Assembly (NCBI RefSeq): GCF_007655135.1 | Contig: NC_045132.1 | Coordinates: forward strand, 12,028,001-12,092,000 | Reading direction: 5' to 3' | Length of the DNA stretch: 64,000 nt | Source of the DNA: Punica granatum | Taxonomy: Eukaryota; Streptophyta; Magnoliopsida; Myrtales; Lythraceae | Shown here: positions 48,001-59,204 of the stretch, in pieces | Layout of the letters: every line of letters starts with the position of its first letter | Numbering within the stretch: the stretch's first letter is position 1 | Translations under genes and position numbers: made by a program | The notes under the pieces: generated by a model | Database searches by the model: none | What the model was told of the DNA's origin: nothing | The model's input: only the letters and a program-made list of their open reading frames with translations

Positions 48001-48867
48001 ATAGGAGAGTGTCGTCATGTCATCGACTCCATCTTCAGGGACGTCCACGTCCATCAGGCATAGTCTTGACAGATTGGCAACAACCTAAACATTATGATGA
48101 TAAGAATTAGGTGGGCAATATTGCACGGCCACAGGTTGCTCCCAACCTGGGACCAAGAAGGCCTGTTTTCGACTCTGAACGGTGGGATTCCCATTGCGCT
48201 TTATTTTCCCTTTCTATCTATTTCAAATGTTTAACATTTCTCCATCTACCCGAATGTAAATATTTACTTACCGTCTTTCCATTACTTGTTTCGATTTCAG
48301 CTTCTTCATTCTTAATATTTAACACTTCCCCATCTATCCAGGCGACTGTTGAATCTTCAACCCACACACGAGAACCAATTGCAATGTTTGTCGGTAAGCC
48401 CTGTCCAAGCAGTAAAGCTTTTATCAGTAAACTCGAACAAGTAGGAAAGTGTTTCCCGTCGTAGGTGGCCTTTGGGGCAGCCAAGGACCTGGCCGTAGGA
48501 ACCCATGGCTGCCGGCAACGTCCTTGGTCCAAGATCCATTGGAATCTCAGAGGATACCGCCGATAAAGTTATGTAAGTAACAAAAATATATGCATGGTCG
48601 TGATTAATTACGTTTTAATATATGACAAAGTTTCGCCGAAATCGGATCAGCAATCTCTAATCCACATAACAGAAAGTACGAAAAGAAGCATTACATATAA
48701 GCCGTATTAATTATAACATCCCCAGCACGTACATTCTGTCTCGATCAACCATAAAGGGCAAAAGAGAAGAAAAAAAAATACAATCGGGAATCACAAGAGT
48801 GCAGAGCAGATCAATTGGCTACCAAAGTAAAGATAAAAAGAAATTTTACCAAAAGTTCACGCACCAT
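31713..48867 (-). CDS. class XI myosin heavy chain without DIL tail domain (XI-J type)
   Basis: Spliced, the gene encodes 1128 residues. Order: SH3-like start (VGS-type [18 protein letters not shown], about 10-40), motor to about 735, six IQ motifs (about 735-877) for calmodulin-like light chains, and a 250-residue tail with coiled coil. Motor landmarks are the P-loop GESGAGKT (156-163), NNNSSRFGK (switch I, after NAKTVR), DIYGFE (434-439, switch II) and the class XI phrase [12 protein letters not shown]. Class XI myosins move organelles along actin and drive streaming. The tail ends in an acidic Ser-rich segment ([10 protein letters not shown] … [11 protein letters not shown]) and stops at 31713. 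The usual dilute-type cargo domain is absent and not found nearby. All borders are GT-AG and the frame is intact. The start, an ATG followed directly by GTGCGT, gives [11 protein letters not shown], matching family N-termini. How it binds cargo is unclear. Confidence 0.9.
31985..32175 (-). mobile_element. SINE-like element, family 2, in the last myosin intron
   Basis: On the minus strand it reads GAGTTCAAATCTTGTTGAGAGG. This is a Pol III B-box-like sequence followed by the same words as the SINE at 46166-46320 (GAGTTCAAATCTCAACAG … TTGTTGAGAGG). Target duplications were not found, so the limits are approximate. Confidence 0.45.
34471..35281. mobile_element. foldback (Mutator-type) element in a myosin intron
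   Basis: The two ends are long inverted repeats of about 115 bases. AACGGAGTACACCACATG on one arm mirrors CATGTGGTGTACTCCGTT on the other. The termini are GGGAAAAGCACAAAAAC and its diverged partner. TATTTTAA flanks both sides (34463-34470 and 35282-35289). The centre is GC-rich with further inverted copies of a GGTCGGGGTCACCGATTGG-like paragraph. The open frames on both strands are mirror images of each other and are not genes. The 8-9 bp duplication suits Mutator-like or hAT elements. Confidence 0.7.
37534..37877. mobile_element. 344-bp palindromic MITE (Mutator-type) in a myosin intron
   Basis: The element folds on itself over its whole length. The inverted ends carry CCTAAAATGACC and GGTCATTTTAAG, and the centre has CGTGGC and GCCACG around CCACTATCTCTCC. 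A 9-base duplication, TTTTAAAAA, flanks it (37525-37533 and 37878-37886). It carries no gene. The 80-codon frame across it is a product of the palindrome. Confidence 0.75.
38518..39108. mobile_element. small element with direct terminal repeats (possible TRIM) in the large myosin intron
   Basis: Two direct repeats of about 145 bases lie at 38518-38665 and 38967-39108. Both start TGTAAAATTT and share CTATAAGC, CAACCCAAAA, GTTGTGAAAC or GTGGTGAAAC, and similar ends. Between them are two and a half 70-base tandem units (from 38758 and 38828, each with AAAGAGACAATTAAAGAGAC). The layout recalls a terminal-repeat retrotransposon in miniature. No primer-binding site or target duplication was evident. 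Confidence 0.45.
39650..39870 (-). mobile_element. SINE, family 1, in the large myosin intron
   Basis: On the minus strand it has an A-box-like AAGTGGTTAGGACGTGG and a B-box-like AAGTTCGAATCC, and ends in an A-rich tail. It is flanked by a 16-base duplication with two mismatches (39634-39649 and 39871-39886, both TTTTG…GAGCAAAT). These are the marks of a tRNA-derived SINE mobilised by LINE machinery. Confidence 0.7.
40803..40831 (-). mobile_element. possible decayed Helitron 3' tip
   Basis: A short hairpin, CCTGTGCATTGCACGG, lies near CCGG in the minus direction. The expected terminal CTRR is not intact and no 5' TC end was found. AT-rich sequence extends to the right. Confidence 0.25.
44459..44492 (+). 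mobile_element. Helitron-like 3' end in a myosin intron
   Basis: The hairpin CCATGCAATGCATGG is followed nine bases later by CTAG and then T. This fits the 3' terminus of a Helitron (hairpin then CTRR, inserted before T). The body would lie to the left, between 43617 and here. The 5' TC end could not be fixed. Confidence 0.4.
45009..45048. repeat. (GA)20 microsatellite in a myosin intron
   Basis: Twenty perfect GA units lie about 60 bases upstream of a splice acceptor of the minus-strand gene, where they read as a CT-rich tract. Confidence 0.95.
45470..45600 (-). mobile_element. SINE-like copy, family 1
   Basis: It shares AACGAGGATGTTCACGTTTC, the AGGTAAGTCC word and the GTACAGGTGGCC word with 39650-39870. 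It is diverged and its limits are approximate. Confidence 0.45.
46166..46320 (+). mobile_element. SINE (155 bp), family 2, with perfect 19-bp target duplication
   Basis: The flanks 46147-46165 and 46321-46339 are identical over 19 bases (ATATATTATAGAATTTACC). Inside is a B-box-like GAGTTCAAATC and, near the 3' end, an A-rich run. It sits in the intron between exons 8 and 9 of the myosin gene, antisense to it. The intact duplication suggests a fairly young insertion. Confidence 0.8.
47455..47615 (-). repeat. interspersed repeat, first of a related pair
   Basis: It is collinear with 50015-50135. Shared words are GTTATA, AGGCT, ATAATCCCAC or ATAGTCCCAC, GTATCGAATT or ATATTGAATC, and GTCACTGC. 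It may be a third SINE family; the TTGAATCCGGGACCTC stretch looks like a Pol III box region. No flanking duplication was found. Confidence 0.4.
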
Positions 48868-49181
48868 ATTTGCGAGAATAAGAACTTCCAAACTACATTG
48901 ATGGATCTTCTCTAGATGGGCATAACAGTGATCGATCGGATAAATTCCGAATCCAGATCATGCTCTGCCACAATAACAAGTGATCAGAGAACAATTTCGT
49001 TAAGAGGAAATCGGGGCTTTGGTTTTGGTTTCTCTGGAACAACCTTAGTTTCCAAGCTAAGTACGTTACAATTTATTTATTTATTTTTTTTTTTGAGATC
49101 AGGCAAATGACATTCTTCAATTACTCACAAAATGTCGCCACCTTTTGTGAAGTTCTTGCGGTTCTCGTCTCCTACAATCCC

Positions 49182-49220
<39 letters not shown>

Positions 49221-49260
49221 CTTCCACTTTTGATCTACCACATGGCACCTTAAAAATCAT
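48868..49260 (-). promoter_or_regulatory. upstream region of the myosin gene with (GA)n tract
   Basis: This is the DNA just upstream of the proposed start codon. On the gene's strand a (GA)n run lies at 49185-49217, about 320-350 bases upstream. GA tracts are frequent in plant 5' UTRs and core promoters. I cannot fix the transcription start or a TATA box. Confidence 0.35.
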
Positions 49261-50966
49261 TTCAGATCATTAATCTTTAATTCCTTTGAAATTGAACTGT
49301 ATTTTCTCTAATTCTTTTCTTTCTATTTGTTCAAAATATTTTCCAGTTATTTTTCTTGTCATTTTGTCTTCCCCTTGTTAAAATTTATGATAGAGAAACC
49401 GATATTAGAGATGTGGCACGGGTTGGTGATTCAGAATTAAGTTCCCGAATGTGATGCTCATCAATGAAACTTCTTCACCCCTTTATTTTGTTTATTCTTA
49501 TACCAGATCGACGGACCTTTCTTTTAAATGGGGAAATTCACTTAGTTAATCATCCGCTCAATTTGTCTATATAATTAGGGATCCATTAGAATCAATACAT
49601 ATACAGATTAGATTATTGGTGGACCACCGACCGCACTATCTAAGCTCGATTAGTAAACCCTTAATTCTATATTTAGTGTCCTTTTAGTTATTAGATGAAT
49701 TTTACCAAATGTTTTAGTTGGATCAAATTCAACGAATTGTTTTCAATTGATCCACATTAGTCATATTTTAATTAATTATTAATATTCTTCCTCAAAAATG
49801 AAAAATCTACTCGATAATTATAGAGGCATCTTGAAATGTATTTTTTTTCCTATAACTTGGTTACGCATTAAAAATCATATAAATAGATATATCATTCACA
49901 ACTGATAAAACAAAATTAATTTTATTAATTACCTTTTTTTCTGCAAAAGAAAAATAGGTCTCCCTTCCCCACCTCAATAAACCTACTCATTTCTCTTAAT
50001 ACGCTACTTTTTCGGTTATAAAAGAGGCTCATGGTGCCTAATATAATAAAAGATAAATCCTAAATAATTAATAAAGAGACACGGATAATCCCACTATGTA
50101 TCGAATTTGCGTGTGTCACTGCATTACTCCCCTTTTGATGGACATAAATATATTACTATATATACATATGTAAGTGTATAAATGTAAAATGTTTTACATG
50201 AATACTGGTCTCTGTAACTAGGTCGTTAGGAGATACAGAGCTCTCTATGGGCTGGATAATATATAAACCCATCCATCAATATGGATGATTCACATCCTAA
50301 TCTTGATCCCGGACATCGGTGGGATGTCAAATTAACATGAGATCATTGTGGTGAAGCTTACATAGATTAAAAACTTGGGTCCACTTAAGCTTATAATTAT
50401 AAACACAGACAATACAATGCGCTGGTAATTAATTTAGGAGAGAAGAACCACGCGAGAAAGACCGTGGGACGGATATTGTGATAACTTAACGCATTGCAAT
50501 AAAGTAATGGGGCCAATAAGTGTGGAGAGGAGGGCGATGACGGCAACAGAACATGGATACTAATGTTTTAGAGACAAATGATATTATACACACATAGAAA
50601 TCATTTTATTTAGACCACTATCGGCAAATATAGCAATATTCATTTTACCCAAAAATAGTCATCCAGAACCTCACTGCGAGCATCAGACTTGCAGAAACAC
50701 CAATCTCGAGTTGCGGAATGCTCTTTCGTTGACCATACGAATGAATCATACACAGGAAAAGGTGAAAGAATGATTACTGCTGCACCAGCTTAAGTTTACT
50801 TCATTATCCTCAACACAGCTTTTGCTACACTATAGCAACCACAGTGACATGCTAAGATTATCACTGAGACCCATGTGCGTATAAAATAACCTGTACATCA
50901 ACGGGGGCACTATTAACACAAGATATAGCGTCCCTTGCATCAGACTCGCTGTGGTTTGTACCCTGC
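49261..50966. other. intergenic region between the myosin and F-box genes
   Basis: AT-rich sequence with no gene that I can support. It includes the second copy of the interspersed repeat (50015-50135) and the 3' flank of the F-box gene (about 50700-50966). Confidence 0.5.
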
Positions 50967-53900
50967 TCACAAGCGAATGGTGCACATGACAGCATTTCTG
51001 AAGTCCAAAGGATCAGAAAATGGGGGCTTTGTTGTGAGGGATCTCCACGTCTTTCTTCGAGGATTGTAGATTTGGATGAACAGAGATCCTGCCTTCTTGA
51101 GCGGCCATAACATGCGGGTTTCTGGTGAATCATGTCCATTCAGAAGGGTCATTACGTGCAACTCCCCATCCAACACGAAAAATCCAGGCACTGAGCTGGA
51201 GGGAGAATTTCTTGGTACACTGGATTCCTTCTCCCAACGATTACATGCAATATCATACCTGCAAACTGCAGTTAGCAGAAGAAAATAAAAGCAAAATGAA
51301 CTCATATACATATTACTTTATAGGCCATATAATATGATCTATCAAATCTACACACACAATTGAAAAAGACCATAATTGTGAAAAGAAACAGCCGACATCA
51401 TAGTTGTATGGGCGAGTGTAACATCCATAAGATTATAACTTCGTTAAAGCTTTAATAAACAATATGAGCTGCGGCACTAAAAACCCTCTAGCTAAAATGT
51501 ATATCCATCTAGCAATTTCGGATATGGCATTAACATTTGGTACATTCAAAAGACCCCTCTTAACAACAATCTAGCAACTTCAAGCGCAGACAACAGAATA
51601 CAAGAGACTAGACCACTACTAAACTTCTTTAAAGCCATGTCTCCTGTTGACAGTCCCAAAAGTAATCTACGAGACGGCTATCTAATTTCAAAGGACATTT
51701 TACTATAAGAATGCCTTGCAATATTCTTGAAGGAATAGTCTTTTCCATCAGCAATATCAAATTGAAAGGCCCACTCAGGAATAAGAAATCTGCAGACGAT
51801 GCAAGGAGCAAGTTTCATGACTGAGATTGTCGAGCCCTGTGATCTCACAAAAACTTGACTCCAATATTAATCTGCTCTCCTATAACTCGAATTTCCCTAT
51901 TACCCCATCGTTTTGAAAAACTCCAAAGCCTTTGGAAAGCATGCAAATTCCTTTCTAACGGCTACTAACTAATGAAAAGCCATCAAACCATCTCAATTAA
52001 TGGCCCTTCGAAATCAATCAGAACTCATTTTTTACTGCAGTTTAAAACTGAACCTAATCATGTTCTGGATATCCTAGCACAGAACAAGAAACTGGCCGCA
52101 GCAACAAGTGAACTTCAGATAAAGCCATTATTTGAAGAATCATAAGTACCCTATCTACTGACCTTAAAACACTCCCCTTGCTTTAAGAGAAAAAAGAGGA
52201 CCAACACATAGGTGTATACTCAAATATAACAAGGTAAAGTATGCACTCATTTTGAAATAATCATTTTCCATGTACATTGTTTGGTTCTTAAGATGATGAA
52301 AAGTAAATTTAGGAACTCAAATTCAAAAGCGAAATGCCTTCCTACCCCCACTTGGATGTGTATCCAGAATCAACACAAGCAAACAGGTTCATAAAGTCAG
52401 AGAACATTCAAATGAATACAAACGGCATGCTAATGCAAATCAAAGGCAAACAGAGAAGGTGTCAATAAATTATAACAAAAAACCATCTAGAGAACATCAA
52501 ATGATTATCTTTCACTTGGTTTCAACAATTACTCACTGTTTTACACCTAGAAAATGGTGTATAGTCAAATACAATCAACAATTCAAAAGGAAAAGATGTA
52601 TGTTACCATGATTATAGAATACCAGCTGGACTCTCTTTTTATTTGATATTTTAAATAATGATTACATCATTAAACAAGCAATAGCCTCTCTTTTACCAGT
52701 TAAAATTAGCCATCATAGAACTTGCATAAGTAATTACTACATTCTTAAGTCATAGAAGCAGCTTCAATAGGACATCAACAGGAAGATAGCCTAACGCTAG
52801 TTCACTCCATTGCTAGTGAACCTCAAACCAGAAACACTAGCCCACAGAACATATAAACTGGGGTCAAGACAAAAGATTTAAGTCATAAACAAGCGCAGAA
52901 CAACAAATCTGAAAAGATATAATCAATTGCGGAAAGTTCCAATTCAGGTTTTACATGAGTTCTACAGAGATTAAACATCATTATTGCAAGCACTGATTCT
53001 GAATTTCCTATTTTGGAGAAGCAGAAAAAGCCTTTATGATAACAGAGCATTTGATAAGCCAGCAGTTTTATTAGATTTTGTTTTATTATATTTCTAGCAT
53101 ATTTTTTTACCAGTAAAGCTCGGGCTAATTAATACAGTCTGTTAAGGTTTTATGGGTTTAAGTACATTTCATTAGCATGTGATTCTTTACGTTAGTTTAT
53201 TAGGGTTAGGATTACAAAGATCTTGTAACCCTGGCAGTGTTGATACTTATCACTAGGGGCAGTCTTATTATCATTTCTTTTCATAGAATTTTCAAACCGG
53301 TTCTACTTTCCCTTGTAGACTTCACATTTGCTTCTACTAGTCAACTCTAAGCTCTTTAAGAATTGTGAACATACACCGCCTCAGGAGGAAACCTCCTGGA
53401 AACCAAGCATCAGGTGTTGTTTTCACTAAATCCAAGCATTAAGAAACCTATGAACACATCAACAAGAAATCTCATTGGGAGACACGAAAAATAACAAAAA
53501 CTTTCACAAGAAGATGCCGTACTGAATGATTTCAAACATAATACATGAGCTAAGCAACACACTGCGGCTCCATAATTATTTATGCCAGACTTATCCTCAA
53601 ATTGCAAGGATAAAACACAACTAAAAATAACGATAAGTTTCACTCACTAGATAGAAAGAGATTCACCATGGCCTTTCAGAACCAGTCATATATGGCAAAT
53701 TGATCATAGTCATTCACAAGATTATTTAATCTTATAAATCTATCTCCCTCCCTCCCTCTCCCTCTTCAACCAGACATTTGTGATGTCATCATGCACATAC
53801 AAATTCATCGTCTATTGCTCAAATTAGAATCTGTATCCTTTTCTTCACTGATCAGATTAAATGAGATTTCAACATGATAAGATCCTAAGAGAATCATACC

Positions 53901-56347
53901 TAATGCATAAGATTCACCCAATTCAAGTTGCAGCGATATCTGGAAACAGAAAAACAGACTAGAGTTTTAAGAAATCCGATCTAATCCTTTGCTCACCGAT
54001 ATAACATGGTAAATGGCCAAAATTTGAAACCAAACAAATCTGAATCATTCCAAGAACAGTATTTTCTTATATGAATATGTATGTCAATTTTCTTTCAATA
54101 TATGCATCAGCTCCCCGAGCACAGAAGACCTAGAGATATCCTTGAGGGCAGTCTCCCTGCTCCTCCGTCCCCCTTGCCACCATCCCCCTCTCAAAAACTT
54201 ACATTTTCTTCTTTATTCCACAAAAAGAACACTAGAATAGAAAACCCTCAATTAGGAATCGCATGGATTGTTTCAGTTTCCCCAAAAACATAAATCATTT
54301 GAGAAGTTAAAGAGAAGGTATAATTATCAATAATAACCTCCTAATAATGTTTTCCAATTTGTCTAGCTTCCTTGTGCGCTTTGCTTATATCTGTATGGAA
54401 AGAAAAGATTTATCTAATAATAAAGCAAATGGTATAATCATCAAGAGCTCGTCAAAGACAATGGAATTCTATGTTATCGTTCAATGATGCCTGTACTCGT
54501 AAAAAAGATGCTCTGCTTAGAAGACTGAACGCCTAGTTTAATGCTTTCTACTACTATAGAGCTTCTTTGGGCAGGAAGCTCACCAAAGAGGGTGCATGCC
54601 TGAGAATTATCTATTGGCATTGTATGTGCAAAGAAGCAAACTATCTTTCTGCTATGTTATGAAACTTTACATAACAGAGCTGCATTCCCATTCAGCCGGT
54701 ACTGCATGAGACTTATCACTCTTCAAGATTCCCTCCCTTTTTTCTTAATCTTTCCTTTTCTTTTATTCTTTTGTTGAAAAGCAACATCGGAAAGACGATG
54801 TACAAAGAGCAAGTTTTGTTCCTTATCTATTTACCAATCTGAAATAGTTAGATTCTTCCAAAGGAAGAATACAAATCTATCTCAACTCTAAGGTATCTTC
54901 AAATTTTCCTTATTTCTGATGCATAGAACTAAAGTCCTCATTTTTCAATCTTCAAAATCTTATTCTTTAACAAAGTTTGACCTTTATATCTGGAGTCCTC
55001 GTCCAAGAGTTGTTTTGGCTGTTAATAATTTCTTCATTCATATTAGTTTCGAAATAGAAATCACTCAACTATTTTTCTGTTCTTCTGAAGTGACTAATAG
55101 CACATGAAATGGCTTGAAATGCGAGCATTAAAATAGATAAACCGAAGAATCAGAAATATGCCAAAGATCCATATTTAAACTGAATAGACGGATAATGGAT
55201 GCACTTCAGATTATAACGTCCAATAAATGCTGATAATGAGAAGTTATGCTGTCATATGAACTACAACCGTGTATGCTAAGTCAGTCTACCATTCACAGTC
55301 AGAAAAGCCAGCTCAAAAAATGAACAAATGCTTCATATTCAGAATCTCGAAGTGGAGCTCCACTTACCTGAAGATGTCATTCTCGTCAAACATGAAAATC
55401 ATAGGGACTCCACCCGCATCATCGTCCTCGACAACAACCGTCTTTCCCAGCCTCCTCCTCTCCCCTTCTTGCCACATATTCCCGACCTCCCTCCATTTCC
55501 CGCCACCACAGCCATCATGTACATTCAACTCGAGCACCACCGCATCCCTGTAATACTCATCCACCGGAAACACCCCGGATATGGATCTCGACTGCCCGTA
55601 CCCACCCATCACCAGAAACTCCCTCTGCTCCCCACTCCCCACTAAGAAGCCCACGCAGCCCGCTCTAAACCTCGGCAACCCGTCCAAGGCCACCCACTCA
55701 TCCTTCTTGATGTCGTACCTCTCTACGGAACTCATCTTGCTCCCAGCCGCTCCGAACATGGTGTGGCGGGAGCCCCCACCGGCGACCAGAATCTGGTCAG
55801 GGTGAGGGACCACCGCACAGGCGAAGCTCCCACGAGGGGAGATCATAGGGGCGAGGCGGTCCCACCTGTTGGTGAAGAAATCGAAACGGAAGGTCGAGGA
55901 GGAGGGGGAAGGCCGGTCGAGGGGGAAGGAGCGGGCATCGAAGTGGGAACCACCGAGGACGTACAAGTGGGGGCCGATGGAGATGGAGGTGAAATTGCAT
56001 AGGCCGTAGACGTGAGGGTCGGGGGGGAGAGGTGGGAGAGGGCACCAGGCGAGGCAGTGGGGGTCGAAGAGGTAGGGAGAAGCAATGGAAGGATCGCCGG
56101 GGAAGATGCAGAGGAGGTGGGAGCGGGACTTGGGGTTCCGGGAGCGGAGGCAGATGAGGGATTTAGAGGAGAAGAAGAGGCGCCAGGGCTTGCAGGTGAG
56201 CTTGAGGCGGGCGTGGTGGGAGTAAGGGATGAAGGAGAGGATCAGAGCCCCGAGATCGTTGGGGAGGCCTGGAATCAGCTGGGTTAGGGTTTCGCTCGTT
56301 GTTGAAGACGACGAAGACGACGGACGAGTTCGTGTTGGGGATGACAT
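50967..56347 (-). CDS. OR23: F-box/kelch-repeat protein, OR23-like
   Basis: Two exons, 55368-56347 and 50967-51258, give 423 residues across a GT-AG intron that splits an Arg codon. After a Ser/Thr-rich start (MSSPTRTR) comes an F-box at about 24-62 (LIPGLPNDLGALILSFIPY). Kelch repeats follow, with GG pairs at 132-133, 190-192 and 248-249, each followed by a W or Y-D pattern (WDRLAPM, SSVERYDIKKDEW). The second exon adds another blade (GELHVMTLL) and ends VMCTIRL. This order, and phrases such as AGGGSRHTMFGAAGS, match Arabidopsis OR23 as I remember it. F-box/kelch proteins usually bring substrates to SCF ubiquitin ligases through SKP1; the substrate is unknown. An upstream in-frame ATG at 56416 would add 23 residues unlike the family, so the ATG at 56345-56347 was chosen. 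Confidence 0.9.
51259..55367 (-). other. 4.1-kb intron of the F-box/kelch gene
   Basis: The borders are CAG|GTAAGTGG and TTTGCAG|GTATG. The interior is AT-rich. I found no coding exon, RNA gene or transposon with recognisable ends. A short CCCT-rich run lies near 53743-53765. Confidence 0.65.
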
Positions 56348-56438
56348 ATCCGTTCTGTTCAGTTCAGTTCTGTTCCGTGGGTCAAATAAAATGAAAGAAG
56401 TGAAATTCTTATGCAACCGCCCCGGTGCTCTATGCTGG

Positions 56439-56505
56439 CTTTATTTAAAAGAGTATTCTTAATAATTTTGACTTTATTTTAAAGAGTATTCTTAATAATT
56501 TGTGC
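56439..56505 (-). promoter_or_regulatory. TATA-like motif and 33-bp tandem duplication upstream of the F-box gene
   Basis: On the gene's strand CTTTTAAATAAAG lies about 100 bases upstream of the start codon, a plausible TATA position. The surrounding 33 bases are duplicated in tandem (GAGTATTCTTAATAATTT at 56451 and 56484), so a second, slightly altered copy of the motif lies further upstream. Confidence 0.4.
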
Positions 56506-58250
56506 CTTCAAAAACCGATATTCCATTGAATCTAATCTCAAGTAATATTGTACATCACCTTTAACTTGACCGATTAAACGTATATTATATTAACCCTTTC
56601 GTCAACCAGTTAAAAATTGAACGAAAAACATTAAAATATCATTTAATCATATAAATATAAAAATTGAAATAAAAGGAAAATAAACGTCTTCTTCTATAAA
56701 TGATTTGAGATTTGAGAATGAGGGGAGTAGGGGAAGACCGACGATGGGGCAACGCCACAGACCAATCTTGCCTCTAAAGTCCCACACCTTCGGTGAGCTC
56801 ACATTGGGACAGTGGCCAGAGAAAGTACCCCACAGACGATCAGCCTCACTCACTCTCTCTCTTTCTCCCCGATTTTGAAACGAAGAGAGAGGGATAGGGC
56901 CAATCGAGGATAGGGGCAAGCCCACTAGCCAATGCCTCCTTAGAAGGCTCCGATAAGGTCACCCAAGGGGTATTCCTCGACGGGGTTACCCCCATCGCCG
57001 ATCGAAGAGAGAGAGAAAGGGGAGGGGGTACTCCCCTTCTCTCTAGAACATTTGGGAACAAGAAAAAAAGGAAGCCAGAAGTTGGAACAAAGGAGGACGA
57101 TAATGAAGCTCATCGATTGCTCTTGTGCCTCGTCCCTCTGTTTCACGCGAAGAGATGACCAAATTGTCACTTGACGGAATTTGATTTTGTTGTTCTCTTT
57201 TGCTTGTTCTCTCTTCCTCATTATTCTTGCACTTCTTGTTTCATGAACAGATTTTGCTTCCATGGGTGGGTTGGGGGAAGAGCGAGGTAATTGCTTGCGT
57301 CTAAAGCCACATAAAATGGACAGGGGGGTTGGCTCTATGAGCTTGAGCAAGATGAAGAGCTCAACAAGAAGCTAATGAAAAGCTCCGCAGATGGAAATGG
57401 TGGAAGTTTGTTGCTTCAAACACGTTTCCAGCCCAGGTAAGGTAACCAGAGCTCTTATAATCCATTGGTGACCTTCCATGGGTAGGCTGAGGAAAGAGCC
57501 AAGGGCCGACTGGGAGCTCTAATTCTGATACATACTCCGTTCTCATATTTTTCATTTATTATTAATTTTCTTTTGCTAATATTGAATATTTAACGGCTCA
57601 TTGTAATAGATATGAAAATCCACTCGTTGTCCTTCGGAGATTTCCTTTGTCAGAATCTAGAAAAATTTAGGAGCTCATCATCTTATCGAAGGTAGACAAA
57701 AGGAGGGAGACAGAAAAAGAATCAAGAAAAAAATCATGTAAAGAGCAAATAAAAAATGATAGAAAACAATAAAAAAAATCACATCAAATGATTCCATCAA
57801 TTTTTTAACGGTGAGCTAACGAAATGATTCATAAGATGTACTTTTAAATGATCGAGAGTTGAGTCGATGTAAAGAATTACTCGAAATAAAAATTGATGTA
57901 ATATCAATCTTTTTCGATGGGTAATTTGTTAATTTACTCTATTTAAAAACTAGTAGACAATTTGACGCCGCCCACCACCTCCCATGTGAGGTCATGGCAA
58001 CGTTTGAGGTCGCCGATGACTTTGCCTTAAGGGTGGATGCCAGCAATGGGCACCCACAGCTATCAGGACTGCTCTAGTCCTTTCTTCTATCTCTTCACCC
58101 AAAGTGAAGGGGAGCGGAAGAATGGGCGAATAGGGTTAGAATCGACCGTCACAACACCATGAGAGCTAGCGGGCGGGGGGTTTGTGCTTGTCGACGACGT
58201 CGCCTGAGAGGTGGATGCAGACGACAACACTTCTCGACCCTTGCACGATT
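56506..58250. other. repeat-like intergenic region
   Basis: I do not recognise any gene here. A phrase CTTCCATGGGT(G/A)GG is repeated in direct orientation at 57258 and 57473 within otherwise unrelated sequence. Open frames of 64-136 codons on the minus strand lack family motifs. The 57960-58250 stretch is GC-rich and looks transposon-derived. Confidence 0.35.
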
Positions 58251-58259
58251 TTTTCTTTA

Positions 58260-59204
58260 GACTTAATCACCTAAAAAATCACGACATTTACACTTTTTTT
58301 TCCAAATATAGCACGACCTTTGAAGTAGTATAGAAAGACACGACCTTTGCATTTTTGCCTAAATATAGTATGACCTTTGGAGAACAACATAAAAAGGCAC
58401 GACATTTATATTTTTTCCTAAATATAACAATACCTTTAAAAATAGTATAAAAAGGCACGACTTTCAAGTTTTATTGCGCATCTAGCACAACATTAATTAT
58501 TTTGTCGGATTGTAACAGTAATGGCTAATATGGAGCTAACAATGCTACATGGCACATCATGATTGGACGAGTAGACCCATAGGTTTTTATTTGATTAAAA
58601 AAATTAGAAGAAAAGAAAGGAGATTCAACTTAGTAAGAGGAAAGAGGTAAGGGCCAACAGTGATGGCTACGTCAGTGGCTATCATCTCCCAATTAGGGTC
58701 GATGGCCGCAGCAGGACCGCAATTATGTGAATGGTGGCCCTAATCATGACACCCACCACCGAAATCGAAAGAGCTTCATTTCGACGATGGGGACCCTAAT
58801 TGCGCCCCTGCAATCTACAATTCCCTCCATTCTTTTTATAAAAGAAAAAAAAAAGAAAAAGTTCTCTTTTTTAATTAAATAAAAATATATAAGACCCAAG
58901 TGTCCAATCATATTGTGTCACGAGGTATCGTTAGCTATTATCCTTACATTTGACGAATAATAGAGGTCTTACTATAATAATAGCAGCTAAACTTTAAGGT
59001 TGTGCCTTTCTGTGCTATTTTTCAAAAATCGTGCTATATTTACGAAAAAAAGGTAAAGGTCGTGGATTTCTGTAATAATCTAACAAGGTTATGCTATATT
59101 TAGGAAAAAATACAAAATTCGTGCATTTTTTTTGCTCTTTTATGAAGATTGTGTTATATTTAGAAAAAAGGTGTAAAGGTCATGCTTTTTCGAATAATTA
59201 ATCA
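58260..59204. mobile_element. Mutator-type foldback element (945 bp) with 9-bp target duplication
   Basis: TTTTCTTTA flanks the element on both sides (58251-58259 and 59205-59213). The ends are inverted repeats (TTAATCACC … and its partner on the other strand). Each arm is built from three to four direct sub-repeats of about 60-70 bases containing ACGACCTTT and CTAAATATA. The centre has no transposase, so it is non-autonomous. Confidence 0.75.

Larger units (their letters stand above)
31713..48867 (-). other. exon map of the myosin gene
   Basis: Coding exons in transcript order: 48865-48867, 48272-48400, 47941-48084, 47685-47830, 47249-47405, 47015-47073, 46765-46924, 46529-46678, 44812-44948, 44568-44714, 43515-43616, 42284-42341, 42102-42203, 38184-38221, 37224-37350, 36964-37134, 36667-36798, 36458-36567, 36287-36347, 36038-36215, 35567-35772, 35386-35499, 33358-33453, 33021-33248, 32708-32847, 32356-32594, 31713-31765. 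The sum is 3387 bases, exactly 1129 codons with the stop. The least certain are the first exon (ATG only) and the acceptor at 32595, where the TGCCTCAG site was chosen because it keeps the frame ([15 protein letters not shown]). The longest introns are 38222-42101, 33454-35385 and 44949-46528, all with transposon insertions. Confidence 0.8.

Noticed and set aside
55763..56287. 79- and 91-codon plus-strand Gly/Glu-rich frames
   Set aside because: They are antisense shadows of the GC-rich first exon of the F-box/kelch gene.
56370..56416. Upstream in-frame ATG of the F-box gene
   Set aside because: It would add 23 residues (MHKNFTSFILF…) not expected in OR23-like proteins and lies close to the presumed transcription start.
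57361..57555. 64-codon minus-strand frame, and 136 codons at 56940-57350
   Set aside because: No family motifs, start context or conservation clue; the region contains repeated phrases and looks transposon-derived.
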